Source of the DNA: Veillonella_A intestinalis
GTDB lineage: Bacteria > Bacillota > Negativicutes > Veillonellales > Veillonellaceae
Assembly: GCF_943192895.1 (NCBI RefSeq)
Contig: NZ_CALPCB010000008.1
Span: 106,225-170,224, forward strand
Direction of reading: 5' to 3'
Length of the DNA stretch: 64,000 nucleotides
In this document: positions 34,932 through 43,866 of the stretch, piece after piece
Layout of the letters: each line of letters begins with the position of its first letter
Position numbering within the stretch: the stretch's first letter is position 1
Program-made: the position numbers and the translations under genes
Notes under the pieces: generated by a model
What the model was told of the DNA's origin: nothing
Database searches by the model: none
The model's input: only the letters and a program-made list of their open reading frames with translations

Positions 34932-36503
34932 ATGAGTATGTTTTGTTTCCAGTGTGAACAGTCTGCAAATCCAGGTGGTTGTACAGTACAAGGCGTATGT
35001 GGTAAAACAGCGCCAGTAGCGAACAAACAGGATGAATTAACATCCGCTTTGATTGGTTTAGCACGTGCTTGTGATGCAAAAGGCGCATCTGCTAAAGAAT
35101 ATCAATTATTAAAACAAGGCTTGTTCATGTGTGTAACAAACGTTAACTTTGACGAAGAACGTGTACAAGAGTTCATTAATCGTGTAGAAGCCGCTCGTAC
35201 TGCTATTGATGCAAGTGCTCAAGATTTTGATTGGGAAGCTCTTTGGGTGGGCGAAGAAGATATCATTTCCTTACGTTCTACGTTACTCCTTGGTATGCGC
35301 GGTATGGCAGCTTATGCTTGGCATGCATCTGTATTAGGTTATGATGATGCTGAAGTAGATGCTTGGTTCGTAAAAGGTCTTGTAGAATTTGCTAAAGATC
35401 ACAGTGCTGATGAATGGTTAGCATTATTGATGGAATTTGGTCATGTGAACTTGAAATGTATGGCCCTTCTTGATTCTGCTAATACAGAAAGCTATGGTAC
35501 ACCAGTACCTACAAAAGTGCCTTTGACAGTAGAACCAGGTCCTTTCATCGTAGTAACTGGTCATGACTTACATGATCTTAAAATGCTATTAGAACAATCT
35601 GAAGGTAAAGGCGTTAATATTTATACTCATGGTGAAATGTTACCTTGCCATGCATATCCTGAACTTAAAAAATATGCACACTTAAAAGGTAACTTTGGTA
35701 CAGCTTGGCAAAACCAACAGAACGAATTTGATGGCGTACCAGGTGCGTTCTTATTCACTACTAACTGCTTAATGCCACCTCGTAAAACGTATGAAGACAA
35801 TATTTTCACTACAGACATGGTTGGTTTCCCAGGTCTTAAACATGTAGATGCTAATGAAGATGGCACTAAAGACTTCACAGCTGTTATTGAAAAAGCATTA
35901 GAACTTGGCGGTTATACAGAAGCACAAGAGTTTACTGGTATTAATGGTGGTCATGAAGTAACAACTGGTTTCGGTCATGGTACAGTTCTTAGCATCGCTG
36001 ATAAAGTGATTGATGCTGTTAAAGCGGGCGCTATTAAACACTTCTTCTTAGTAGGTGGTTGTGATGGTGCTAAAGTAGGTCGTAACTACTATACTGAATT
36101 TGTAAAACAAACACCAAAAGATACCGTAGTTCTTACATTAGCTTGTGGTAAATATCGTTTCAACGACCTTGAAATTGGTGAAATCGGCGGCATTCCTCGT
36201 ATGTTAGATATGGGCCAATGTAATGATGCTTACTCTGCTATCCAAGTAGCCGTAGCTTTAGCTGGTGCTTTTGAATGTGATGTAAATGATCTTCCATTGA
36301 CTTTAGTATTGTCTTGGTACGAACAAAAAGCGGTATGTATCTTGTTAACCTTATTAGCTTTAGGTATCCGCAACATCTATATTGGACCTACTTTACCTAA
36401 ATTCTTATCCAGCAATGTATTGGGTATTTTGGTTGAAAAATTCCAATTACATCCAATTACTACACCAGAAGCTGATATGAAAGCTATTTTAGGTAATAAT
36501 TAA
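34932..36503 (+). CDS. hcp: Hydroxylamine reductase (hybrid cluster protein)
   Basis: 523 residues. The N-terminal cysteine pattern C-x2-C-x8-C-x5-C (Cys5, 8, 17, 23) is that of class I/II hybrid cluster proteins of strict anaerobes and binds a [4Fe-4S] cluster; ligands of the Fe-S-O hybrid cluster lie in GHDLHDLKMLLEQSEGKG, TNCLMPP and LACGKYRFN. The protein reduces NO or hydroxylamine and is linked to nitrosative stress and protein S-nitrosylation. Single gene with terminator; divergent Crp/Fnr gene upstream. Confidence 0.96.
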   Translation: MSMFCFQCEQSANPGGCTVQGVCGKTAPVANKQDELTSALIGLARACDAKGASAKEYQLLKQGLFMCVTNVNFDEERVQEFINRVEAARTAIDASAQDFDWEALWVGEEDIISLRSTLLLGMRGMAAYAWHASVLGYDDAEVDAWFVKGLVEFAKDHSADEWLALLMEFGHVNLKCMALLDSANTESYGTPVPTKVPLTVEPGPFIVVTGHDLHDLKMLLEQSEGKGVNIYTHGEMLPCHAYPELKKYAHLKGNFGTAWQNQQNEFDGVPGAFLFTTNCLMPPRKTYEDNIFTTDMVGFPGLKHVDANEDGTKDFTAVIEKALELGGYTEAQEFTGINGGHEVTTGFGHGTVLSIADKVIDAVKAGAIKHFFLVGGCDGAKVGRNYYTEFVKQTPKDTVVLTLACGKYRFNDLEIGEIGGIPRMLDMGQCNDAYSAIQVAVALAGAFECDVNDLPLTLVLSWYEQKAVCILLTLLALGIRNIYIGPTLPKFLSSNVLGILVEKFQLHPITTPEADMKAILGNN

Positions 36504-36586
36504 TTATTGGTTTTGTTACAATACGATACATGATATTGTAGTCCGTTAGTTTACTAAAGGATAACAAAAACAAATATAAACAAAGT

Positions 36587-36614
36587 AACTCCCTCGTTAG
36601 AGGGGGTTATTTTT
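36587..36614 (+). terminator. Terminator after hcp
   Basis: AACTCCCTC pairs with GAGGGGGTT over GTTA and is followed by ATTTTT. Confidence 0.88.
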
Positions 36615-36761
36615 GTATTTTGTATAGAAAAAATCAACTTATATGTCAATAATAAACATCTTAGAGTGGCTAATAATAAAGCAATTTAAAAGAAATTGAG
36701 AAACTGATGAATTGTATATGCATAAAAAGTATAGAAATGTCTATCCTATAAAAACAATCTG

Positions 36762-36770
36762 TGGTATAAT
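36762..36770 (+). promoter_or_regulatory. Extended -10 promoter of sdaAB-sdaAA
   Basis: TGG followed by TATAAT, 90 bases before sdaAB. The remainder of the 357-bp gap 36504-36860 is AT-rich with no gene. Confidence 0.55.
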
Positions 36771-36860
36771 GTAAAGCAAGGTAAGCCGTGGCTTTGTGAT
36801 ATATACTATAGAAGAAGAAGCCTTGTGACGGCGTGAAAACGTTTCCTGTAGGAGGACATA

Positions 36861-37541
36861 ATGAGCAGTGTTTTTGAGATTATCGGACCAGTGATGATTG
36901 GTCCATCCAGTTCGCACACCGCCGGAGCTGCGCGATTGGGCAAAATGGCGCGTTATATTTTTAAGGAACATATTGAGCGCGTAGATTTAACATTATTTGG
37001 ATCCTTTGCTAAAACTTATAAAGGGCATGGCACAGATCGTGCTTTGGTTGGTGGTTTATTGGGCTTTGATGCGGAAGATGAACGTATTCGTGATGCCTTC
37101 AAAGCAGCGGCTAAGGGGAATTTACAATATCAATTTATTGAATCCTCCGAAGAAGGGGGCCATCCTAACGAAGTTCGTTTTGATTTATATGGTAAAAATG
37201 ATTATCATATGTCAATTGTAGGGCGTTCTTTAGGGGGCGGCCGTATTTTAGTGACTAATGTAAACGCGTTAGACGTAGAAATTTCAGGTGAAGATTACAC
37301 AATTTTGACATTCCATCATGATTGTCCTGGGGTTATTGCTGCCGTAACTAGCTTATTAGGTCGCGCTGATGTTAATATTTCGACTATGAAAGTATTCCGT
37401 AAACGTAAGCACTGTGAAGCGGTTATGTTGATCAATACAGACTCGCCAGTAGAGGCAAGTGTAATGAATGAAATTCAGAAGAATAAAGATATTTCTTCGG
37501 TTATGTATTTTGAACCATTAGAGAAGGCGGTGACAGAATGA
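36861..37541 (+). CDS. sdaAB: L-serine dehydratase, beta subunit
   Basis: 226 residues. FEIIGPVMIGPSSSHTAGAARLG near residue 5 is the conserved substrate-binding block of the iron-sulfur serine dehydratase beta subunit; residues from about 148 (YTILTFHHDCPGVIAAVTSLL) form an ACT domain. Together with the alpha subunit it converts serine to pyruvate and ammonia with an oxygen-sensitive [4Fe-4S] cluster. Stop and next start overlap (ATGA). GTAGGAGG lies before the ATG. Confidence 0.95.
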   Translation: MSSVFEIIGPVMIGPSSSHTAGAARLGKMARYIFKEHIERVDLTLFGSFAKTYKGHGTDRALVGGLLGFDAEDERIRDAFKAAAKGNLQYQFIESSEEGGHPNEVRFDLYGKNDYHMSIVGRSLGGGRILVTNVNALDVEISGEDYTILTFHHDCPGVIAAVTSLLGRADVNISTMKVFRKRKHCEAVMLINTDSPVEASVMNEIQKNKDISSVMYFEPLEKAVTE

Positions 37542-38410
37542 GTTACTTATATGATACCTTGGCAGATTTGATGCACCTTAGTGAAACTCATGAGTTGCCT
37601 GTTTGGGAAATTGTAATTCGTGCTGAAATGGAATCGACTGGTGAAACTCGTGAAGCCATCGAAGGGGAAGCACTTCGTCGTGTACAAATTTTTAAAGATT
37701 CAGTAGTGAATGGTGTAGAAGACCGCAAACGTACTATGAGTGGTATGTCTGGTGGTCAAGCTCATGTTTTATTAGAGCATACACCTCGCTTATTAAGTCC
37801 TGTTGCTTATAAAGCGTTAACCTATGCCATCGCGGTTAATGAAGCGAATGCTAAAATGTTCCGGGTAGTAGCTTGTCCTACAGCTGGTTCTTGTGGTGTT
37901 ATGCCAGGTTGTATGTGCGCAGTAGGTGAAGAATTTGAAATGGACGATGCGGCCTTCTTGCGTGGTTTCTTTACCGGCGCTGGTATTGGCAATGTTATTA
38001 CGAATCAAGCTTGTGTAGCTGGTGCAGTTGGTGGTTGTCAGGCAGAAGTTGGTTCAGCGGCAGCAATGGCAGCTGGTGCTATTGTAGCTATGCTTGAAGG
38101 GACTACTAAGCAGGTAATGAATGCTGTTGCTTTATGCCTAAAAAATGTACTCGGTCTTGTATGTGATCCGGTGGCGGGTCTCGTAGAAGTGCCTTGTGTA
38201 AAACGAAATGGCGTATATGCGGTGCATGCCTTCAGTGCTGCTGAAATGGCTATGGCTGGTTTGATTAGTCAGATTCCAGTAGATGAGGTTATTGAAGCGA
38301 TGAATCGAATTGGTCGTGCCTTACCAAGTTCACTTCGTGAAACTAGTGAAGGTGGTTTAGCTACTACTGAGACTGGTCGTCGTATTGCTGCTCAGTTACA
38401 AGATATGTAA
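37538..38410 (+). CDS. sdaAA: L-serine dehydratase, alpha subunit
   Basis: 290 residues carrying the cluster cysteines, CPTAGSCGVMPGCMCAVGEE near residue 113, and CDPVAGLVEVPCVKRN near 208. It makes the catalytic subunit of the two-subunit enzyme common in Firmicutes. It overlaps sdaAB by 4 bases, so synthesis is coupled at a 1:1 ratio. A strong terminator follows at once. Confidence 0.95.
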   Translation: MSYLYDTLADLMHLSETHELPVWEIVIRAEMESTGETREAIEGEALRRVQIFKDSVVNGVEDRKRTMSGMSGGQAHVLLEHTPRLLSPVAYKALTYAIAVNEANAKMFRVVACPTAGSCGVMPGCMCAVGEEFEMDDAAFLRGFFTGAGIGNVITNQACVAGAVGGCQAEVGSAAAMAAGAIVAMLEGTTKQVMNAVALCLKNVLGLVCDPVAGLVEVPCVKRNGVYAVHAFSAAEMAMAGLISQIPVDEVIEAMNRIGRALPSSLRETSEGGLATTETGRRIAAQLQDM

Positions 38411-38412
38411 AT

Positions 38413-38453
38413 CAATGCATCTTTGCAAGGAAACTTGTGAAGATGCATTTTTT
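38413..38453 (+). terminator. Terminator after sdaAA
   Basis: AATGCATCTT pairs with AAGATGCATT, with an inner CAAG/CTTG hairpin, followed by TTTTT. Confidence 0.9.
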
Positions 38454-38565
38454 ATATGAGGAATTGGTATTGATATGAGGGTAATTTGTGTTTAATTACT
38501 AGATTGAAAAGGGTGAATTTAGCAAGGGTCTATGCTATAATAAAATGATATGAGAGAGGTGAGTA

Positions 38566-40041
38566 ATGATGAAATGGTTTACACGGTCAAAGACTATATT
38601 AAAACCGTCAGGGCCTATTTGGATTGGTGCTGAAAAAATTTTAGATACTTTGACAAGCGCTGGCTTTGAGGCCTATGTCATAGGCGGGGCTGTTCGTGAT
38701 TTATTGCTTCATCAAGATCCTCATGATTATGATATTGTTACACAGGCTAAGCCTGATGAGATTATGGCTATTATGAAACAAGCCGGCTATACCACCACGG
38801 GCCTTATCGGTAAATCTTTTGGGGTTGTAGTGGTCACGGTGCCGGAAGGTTCTTATGAGGTAGCTACCTATCGGACTGAACGATATGGGGCAGATAGTCA
38901 TAGACCAGAAGAAGTTAGTTATGCAGACTCTTTGGCTGAAGATGTAAAACGGCGTGATTTCACGGTCAATGGGTTAGCTATGAGTCGCACTGGAGAAGTG
39001 ATTGACTTAGTAGGTGGTTTAAAAGATTTAAAGAAACGCACGTTGCGAACCATTGGCGATGCTAAAGAACGTTTTCAGGAAGATGCTCTTCGTTTATTTA
39101 GGGCTTGTCGCTTTGTAGGGAAATTAGATTTTTTACCTCATCGTTCACTGTTGGAGGGCATGGCGCCTAGTTTTGAACGGGTAAAGGGTTTGTCTTTAGA
39201 ACGAGTGAGACAGGAATTAGATGCTTTACTCGTGACGCCGGCGGTGGCAAAAGGTTTGGATGTTTTGGTCCAGTCTGGATTAGCTGATTGTACTTGCCGC
39301 GTGTTAGAAGAAGGCGTTTATCGAGAAGTCCCTGTTTTACCTGAGTTGCGCCATTTAGTAGGCTTACCGCAACAGCCTGAATTTCATGCCTATGACGGTT
39401 GGGTGCATACGCTGGCGGTGGTGCAGGCCACTAGGGCTGATTTAACCTTGCGGTGGGCGGCCTTGCTTCATGATGTAGCTAAAGGCGAAGAGGGCATTCG
39501 GGGCTTTAATAAAGGGCGAATTACTGATCGCGGTCATGACAAGGCTGGGGCGGCTATGGCAGAAATAATTTTAAGCCGTTTGCAGTATCCTAAAGCCTTA
39601 GTTAATCGCGTGGCGTGGCTTGTAAGTAGCCATATGCGGTTCCATTATTTTGTGAATAACGAAGAAGCGGATCCTTGGAAATGGATGCGTAAAGAAGCGC
39701 AGAGTGGCTCGTTTCGTAAAAGTAGTGAGCTAAAAGAAGCGGTGCTTCAAATGGCCGAAGTTTGTGCTGCTGATGTTATTGGCTGTGGTCGACCTAATAG
39801 TAGTACGGCGGGAACACTGGCTTTTGGTGACTGTTTAGCTCATATTACAGAATCCATGCCTATTCATACTCGTGATTTAGCGTATGGTCCTGAGTTACCT
39901 GCTTTGTTAGGTAATCAAACAGGTACAATTTTGCAAGAATTATTAGTTCAAGTGCGCAGTGGTCAAGTGGCGAATGAGCCAGCTGCTTTATTGGCAGCAG
40001 CTGAACGTAAATTGGCACGGAAAGCACATAAGGAGTTATAA
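38566..40041 (+). CDS. cca: CCA tRNA nucleotidyltransferase / poly(A) polymerase-type, with HD domain
   Basis: 491 residues. The nucleotidyltransferase core carries YVIGGAVRDLLL near residue 36 and DYDIVTQA near 55, then ERFQEDALRLFRACRFVGKLDF near 160. A C-terminal HD phosphohydrolase domain begins near 290 (RWAALLHDVAKGEEG). It adds or repairs the CCA end of tRNAs; HD-bearing types may act as phosphatases as well. A CGCTATAATAA sequence near 38530 gives an extended -10. It starts a seven-gene run to 45648 with spacers of at most 24 bp. Confidence 0.93.
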   Translation: MMKWFTRSKTILKPSGPIWIGAEKILDTLTSAGFEAYVIGGAVRDLLLHQDPHDYDIVTQAKPDEIMAIMKQAGYTTTGLIGKSFGVVVVTVPEGSYEVATYRTERYGADSHRPEEVSYADSLAEDVKRRDFTVNGLAMSRTGEVIDLVGGLKDLKKRTLRTIGDAKERFQEDALRLFRACRFVGKLDFLPHRSLLEGMAPSFERVKGLSLERVRQELDALLVTPAVAKGLDVLVQSGLADCTCRVLEEGVYREVPVLPELRHLVGLPQQPEFHAYDGWVHTLAVVQATRADLTLRWAALLHDVAKGEEGIRGFNKGRITDRGHDKAGAAMAEIILSRLQYPKALVNRVAWLVSSHMRFHYFVNNEEADPWKWMRKEAQSGSFRKSSELKEAVLQMAEVCAADVIGCGRPNSSTAGTLAFGDCLAHITESMPIHTRDLAYGPELPALLGNQTGTILQELLVQVRSGQVANEPAALLAAAERKLARKAHKEL

Positions 40042-40047
40042 CGATTT

Positions 40048-42012
40048 ATGATTAAAGGTGAAGAAAAAATAGCCTTTCGTGATAATATATCTAAACTTAT
40101 GGCCTTTGTGTTTTTGGCCATCATCGTATTAGTGGGCCGTTTGATTTGGCTACAAGTTATTGACAAGACAACCTTGGACACTAAGAATTTAGATCAAGTA
40201 GAAACAAGTCGCAAATTACAATCCCCACGAGGGACAATTTATGATCGCAATGGGAGTCCCCTAGCTATGAGTATGGTCACTCGTTCATTATATGCGGACC
40301 CTAAAATGATTAAAAAGTCTCCTGAGGAGATTGCCGCTCTTATCGTGCCATATACGCGCATTAAGGAAGAGGAAATTGTAAAACGTTTGAAAGAGGATAC
40401 AGCCTTTATTTGGTTGGATCGTATGATGGACCCTGATAAATCGAAAGCCTTGGCTAAGGTTATGAAGGAGAATGAGTTAGAGGGGCTCAACTTTGTAGAG
40501 GAAAGTCGTCGCTTTTATCCTAATGGTAATTTGTTAGCGCAAGTATTAGGCTTTGTAGGAACTGATGATAAAGGCCTTGATGGTCTTGAAATGGCTAAAG
40601 ATGATATTATCCGTGGTGGGATTACTAAAGAATTAGTTGCCACTGACCAGCATGGTAATGCTATTTTTGGTTCTGTATTATCTAAGTTTTTACCAGAAAA
40701 AGAACGGAGTATTACCTTAACCATTGATATAACGGTGCAGTTTATTGCAGAACGAGCTCTTGATAAAGTAATGGCAGAGTCTAAGCCGAATGGTGCTAGC
40801 ATTATTATTATGGACCCGAAAACGGGTGAGATTTTAGCTATGGCTAATCGACCAACTTATGATCCGAATCATTATGAAAAAGGCAATGAAAACTCTTTCA
40901 AAAATCGGGCGGTTATTGATATGTATGAACCAGGTTCAACTTTTAAGCCGTTGACGGCTTCGGCTGCTTTAGCTTCTGGTAAATGGACTGTTGATACGGT
41001 ATACAATGACACTGGTAGTATTAATGTAAGTGGGCATACCATTCAAAACTGGAATGGCGAAGGGTATGGCAATGTAAAATTACTAGAGATTTTGAAATAC
41101 TCCATTAATACAGGCATGGCGCAATTGGGGATTAATACGGGCAAAGAAGTCATGATGGAATACTTGAAGGGTTATGGCTTTGGCAAAAGAACGGGCATTG
41201 AATTGCCTGGTGAAGCAGAAGGTCAGTTGATTCCTGAAAAAGATATTTCGCAATTAGATTTAGCGACTATGGCCTTTGGACAAAGTGTGGCAGTAACGCC
41301 ATTACAGATGGTACAAGCCTTTGGTGCCATTGCCAATGGTGGTAAAATGATGATGCCTCATATTATTAAGAGTATTAACAATCCAGATGGTAGCCCTGTA
41401 GAAACGGAACAGATTAAAGAAGTAGGACAACCTATTCCTGAAACAGTGGCGAAAACAATTTTAGATATGCTTGAAAAAGAAGTATCAGAAGGCGGCGGTA
41501 ATAAAGCATCGGTAGATGGCTACCATTTTGCGGGGAAAACAGGTACTGCACAGAAACTTGATGCTGAACATGGGGGCTATTTGGATGGCCGTTATATTGC
41601 ATCGTTTATTGGTGTAGGTCCTGTCGAAGATCCTCGATTTGTGGCGCTCATTGTTATTGATGACCCAAATGGAGTGTATTATGGTGGGCAAATTGCAGCC
41701 CCTGTTTTTAAAGACATTATGAGCCAGTTAGTACGATACTTCCAATTGTCTCCATCGGTGACGAAGGAAAAGGATTTACAAGGTGTGGCTGCAGGGGAAA
41801 GACCTACAAAACCAGTGGTATCCAAAACAGATGATGGCACGGTTATAATGACTGATTTTACAGGTTGGACAACTGGTGAAGTAAGGGATTGGCTCCATGA
41901 AGCAGGCTTGCAATTTGTACCTGATGGGACTGGCTATGCGATTAGCCAAGATGAACCAGCTGGTGCTGAAGTTCCTATAGGTGAGGCAGTAACTGTATAT
42001 TTTAAACGTTAA
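40048..42012 (+). CDS. Penicillin-binding protein 2 / SpoVD-like transpeptidase with one PASTA domain
   Basis: 654 residues with an N-terminal membrane anchor (FVFLAIIVLVGRLIWLQV), a dimerisation domain, then a transpeptidase domain: catalytic Ser in EPGSTFKP near residue 295, SIN in KYSINTG near 352 and KTGT in AGKTGTAQ near 496. A single PASTA domain ends the protein (from about 590). It cross-links peptidoglycan, most likely at the septum (FtsI-like); a sporulation role is unlikely in this lineage. It is 6 bp after cca and outside any dcw cluster. Confidence 0.9.
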   Translation: MIKGEEKIAFRDNISKLMAFVFLAIIVLVGRLIWLQVIDKTTLDTKNLDQVETSRKLQSPRGTIYDRNGSPLAMSMVTRSLYADPKMIKKSPEEIAALIVPYTRIKEEEIVKRLKEDTAFIWLDRMMDPDKSKALAKVMKENELEGLNFVEESRRFYPNGNLLAQVLGFVGTDDKGLDGLEMAKDDIIRGGITKELVATDQHGNAIFGSVLSKFLPEKERSITLTIDITVQFIAERALDKVMAESKPNGASIIIMDPKTGEILAMANRPTYDPNHYEKGNENSFKNRAVIDMYEPGSTFKPLTASAALASGKWTVDTVYNDTGSINVSGHTIQNWNGEGYGNVKLLEILKYSINTGMAQLGINTGKEVMMEYLKGYGFGKRTGIELPGEAEGQLIPEKDISQLDLATMAFGQSVAVTPLQMVQAFGAIANGGKMMMPHIIKSINNPDGSPVETEQIKEVGQPIPETVAKTILDMLEKEVSEGGGNKASVDGYHFAGKTGTAQKLDAEHGGYLDGRYIASFIGVGPVEDPRFVALIVIDDPNGVYYGGQIAAPVFKDIMSQLVRYFQLSPSVTKEKDLQGVAAGERPTKPVVSKTDDGTVIMTDFTGWTTGEVRDWLHEAGLQFVPDGTGYAISQDEPAGAEVPIGEAVTVYFKR

Positions 42013-42024
42013 GGAGGAAATGGC

Positions 42025-42873
42025 ATGATGGAATTACGTGGTAAGGCTGTAGCGGATGCTCATAAGGCTGTATTAAATGAGCGCTTAGTTGCTTTAGAAG
42101 CTAAGGGCGTAGTATTGACCTTGGGAATTTTATTAGTAGGTGATGATAAAGCAGCGCAAATGTATGCTCATTTTATGGAAAAAACAGCTAAAAATGCAGG
42201 CTTTGGTGTTGATTTAGCTCACTTGCCAGCAACGGCTAGTTTTGAAGAAGTAGTCGCTGTTATTGACCGCTGGAATCAGTCTGATGCTGTTTATGGTGTA
42301 TTGCCACTTATGCCTATGCCTCCACAAATAGATAGAGACGCCTTAATTGAACGTTTATCGCCTGAAAAAGATATTGATGGTTTAACATCTAAAAATATCG
42401 GCTTAGCCAGCGCTGGTAAAGGTGGTTTTTGGCCTTGCACACCAAGAGCTTGTATGGCAATTTTAGAACATTATAATATTCCCCTAGCCGGTAAAGAAGT
42501 TGTGGTGGTAGGGCGTAGTCAAGTGGTGGGGAAACCAGTGGCGCTGTTGCTATTAGAAAAACACGCAACGGTGACACTTTGCCATTCTAAGACGGCTGAT
42601 TTAGAAGCACATTTGAAGCGAGCGGATATTGTTATTGCTGCTGTTGGACGAGCTCATGTCATTACTGGTGATATGTTAAAAGAAGGAGCCGTAGTGATTG
42701 ATGTAGGTATCAATGATTTAGATGGTAAAACGGTGGGCGATGTGGATTATGAATCAGCCTTGCCTGTAGTTAGTGCTATTACACCAGTTCCTGGTGGGGT
42801 TGGCTCGGTGACCACGACTATGTTGTTAGAAAATATTTATGAGGCATACCATGCACGAAATGTCGATTGCTGA
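42025..42873 (+). CDS. folD: FolD-family methylenetetrahydrofolate dehydrogenase, two catalytic residues substituted
   Basis: 282 residues with the FolD fold: PCTPRA near residue 138, the NADP loop VVVGRSQVVGKPVA near 160 and the end ITPVPGGVGSVTT are intact. Aligned to E. coli FolD, the essential lysine (Lys54, YVASK) is Met51 here (YAHFM) and Gln98 (VQLPLP) is Leu95 (PLMPMP); Asp of KDIDG is kept. In studied enzymes these lysine and glutamine residues are needed for the cyclohydrolase step, so this protein may be a dehydrogenase only, or have another role. AAGGAGG is 7 bases before the ATG. The end overlaps hypA by 23 bp. Confidence 0.88.
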   Translation: MMELRGKAVADAHKAVLNERLVALEAKGVVLTLGILLVGDDKAAQMYAHFMEKTAKNAGFGVDLAHLPATASFEEVVAVIDRWNQSDAVYGVLPLMPMPPQIDRDALIERLSPEKDIDGLTSKNIGLASAGKGGFWPCTPRACMAILEHYNIPLAGKEVVVVGRSQVVGKPVALLLLEKHATVTLCHSKTADLEAHLKRADIVIAAVGRAHVITGDMLKEGAVVIDVGINDLDGKTVGDVDYESALPVVSAITPVPGGVGSVTTTMLLENIYEAYHARNVDC

Positions 42874-43192
42874 AGGAATTGTAGACATTGCACTGCAGAC
42901 CTTGGCGGCTAATAATGGCACGATTATTCATGCGATTCAATTACGTTTAGGTGTCATGTCTGGGGTGGAACCAGAGGCTTTGCAATTTTGCTTTGCGGCA
43001 GTAACTAAACATACAGCTGCGGCTGAGGCAGTTTTGCAGATTGAAATGATACCGCTACGCGGCAAATGCTTAGACTGCGATTATGAATTTAGTGTAGCCG
43101 ATTATGTGTTTAAATGTCCGCACTGTGAAAGTTTAGCCATTCAAACGATAACAGGCCGTGAATTACAGGTTGCGTCCATTGATATGGATTGA
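42851..43192 (+). CDS. hypA: Hydrogenase nickel incorporation protein HypA
   Basis: 113 residues. MHEMSIAEGIV carries the nickel-binding Met-His-Glu, and two CxxC pairs (CLDC and CPHC) form the zinc site. ATG 42851 is chosen for the MHE start. It delivers Ni for [NiFe]-hydrogenase maturation, with HypB. The gene begins inside folD in another frame. No hydrogenase structural gene is in the window. Confidence 0.94.
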   Translation: MHEMSIAEGIVDIALQTLAANNGTIIHAIQLRLGVMSGVEPEALQFCFAAVTKHTAAAEAVLQIEMIPLRGKCLDCDYEFSVADYVFKCPHCESLAIQTITGRELQVASIDMD

Positions 43193-43204
43193 AGAAAGGG
43201 AATT

Positions 43205-43864
43205 ATGGAAGTTACAGTAATGACCGATGTGCTTGCAAAAAACGATGCTATTGCAGCCGATTTGCAACGTATATTTAAAGAAAAAAATATATTTGTATTT
43301 AATTTATTAGGTTCCCCAGGCGCGGGTAAAACATCTCTATTAGAGGCAACCTTAAAAGAGTTATCGCAGGAGTATTCTCTGGCTGTCATAGAGGGGGATT
43401 TATACACTGCAAAAGATGCGGAGCGAATTCACAAATTAGGTATTCCCGTATTGCAGATTAATACAGTTGGTGGTTGTCATTTAGATGCGAAGATGATTGA
43501 AGATGCACTAGGTGATCTTGATTTAGATGCTTTGGATATGATTATTATTGAAAACGTTGGTAATTTAGTATGTCCTGCGGAATTTGCTATTGGTGAAGCT
43601 ATGAAGGTGACAGTCTTGTCTGTTACCGAAGGGGAAGATAAACCTTTAAAATATCCACTCATTTTTAAAGAATCTAAAGCCGTTTTATTGAACAAAGTGG
43701 ATTTATTGCCCTATATTCCATTCGACAAAGAAAAGGCATTAACAGATATACATAATCTAAATCCAATAGCTGATGTTTTTGAAGTTAGTTGCACGGCTAA
43801 AACAGGTCTTGCAGATTGGCTGAATTGGTTGCGGGCGCAAATTGATGCGGCACGAAAGGGTTAA
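43205..43864 (+). CDS. hypB: Hydrogenase nickel incorporation GTPase HypB
   Basis: 219 residues of a SIMIBI GTPase: P-loop GSPGAGKTSLLEA near residue 36, GGCHLDA near 88 (metal site at the dimer interface), and LNKVDLLPY near 159. The His-rich or CxxCGC N-terminal nickel-storage region of some HypB proteins is missing. It provides GTP-dependent Ni transfer with HypA, encoded 12 bp upstream. Confidence 0.94.
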   Translation: MEVTVMTDVLAKNDAIAADLQRIFKEKNIFVFNLLGSPGAGKTSLLEATLKELSQEYSLAVIEGDLYTAKDAERIHKLGIPVLQINTVGGCHLDAKMIEDALGDLDLDALDMIIIENVGNLVCPAEFAIGEAMKVTVLSVTEGEDKPLKYPLIFKESKAVLLNKVDLLPYIPFDKEKALTDIHNLNPIADVFEVSCTAKTGLADWLNWLRAQIDAARKG

Positions 43865-43866
43865 AT

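Noticed and set aside
40048..42012. Calling the PASTA transpeptidase a sporulation protein (SpoVD)
   Set aside because: Architecture is shared by FtsI and SpoVD; no sporulation genes are near, and the inferred lineage does not sporulate.
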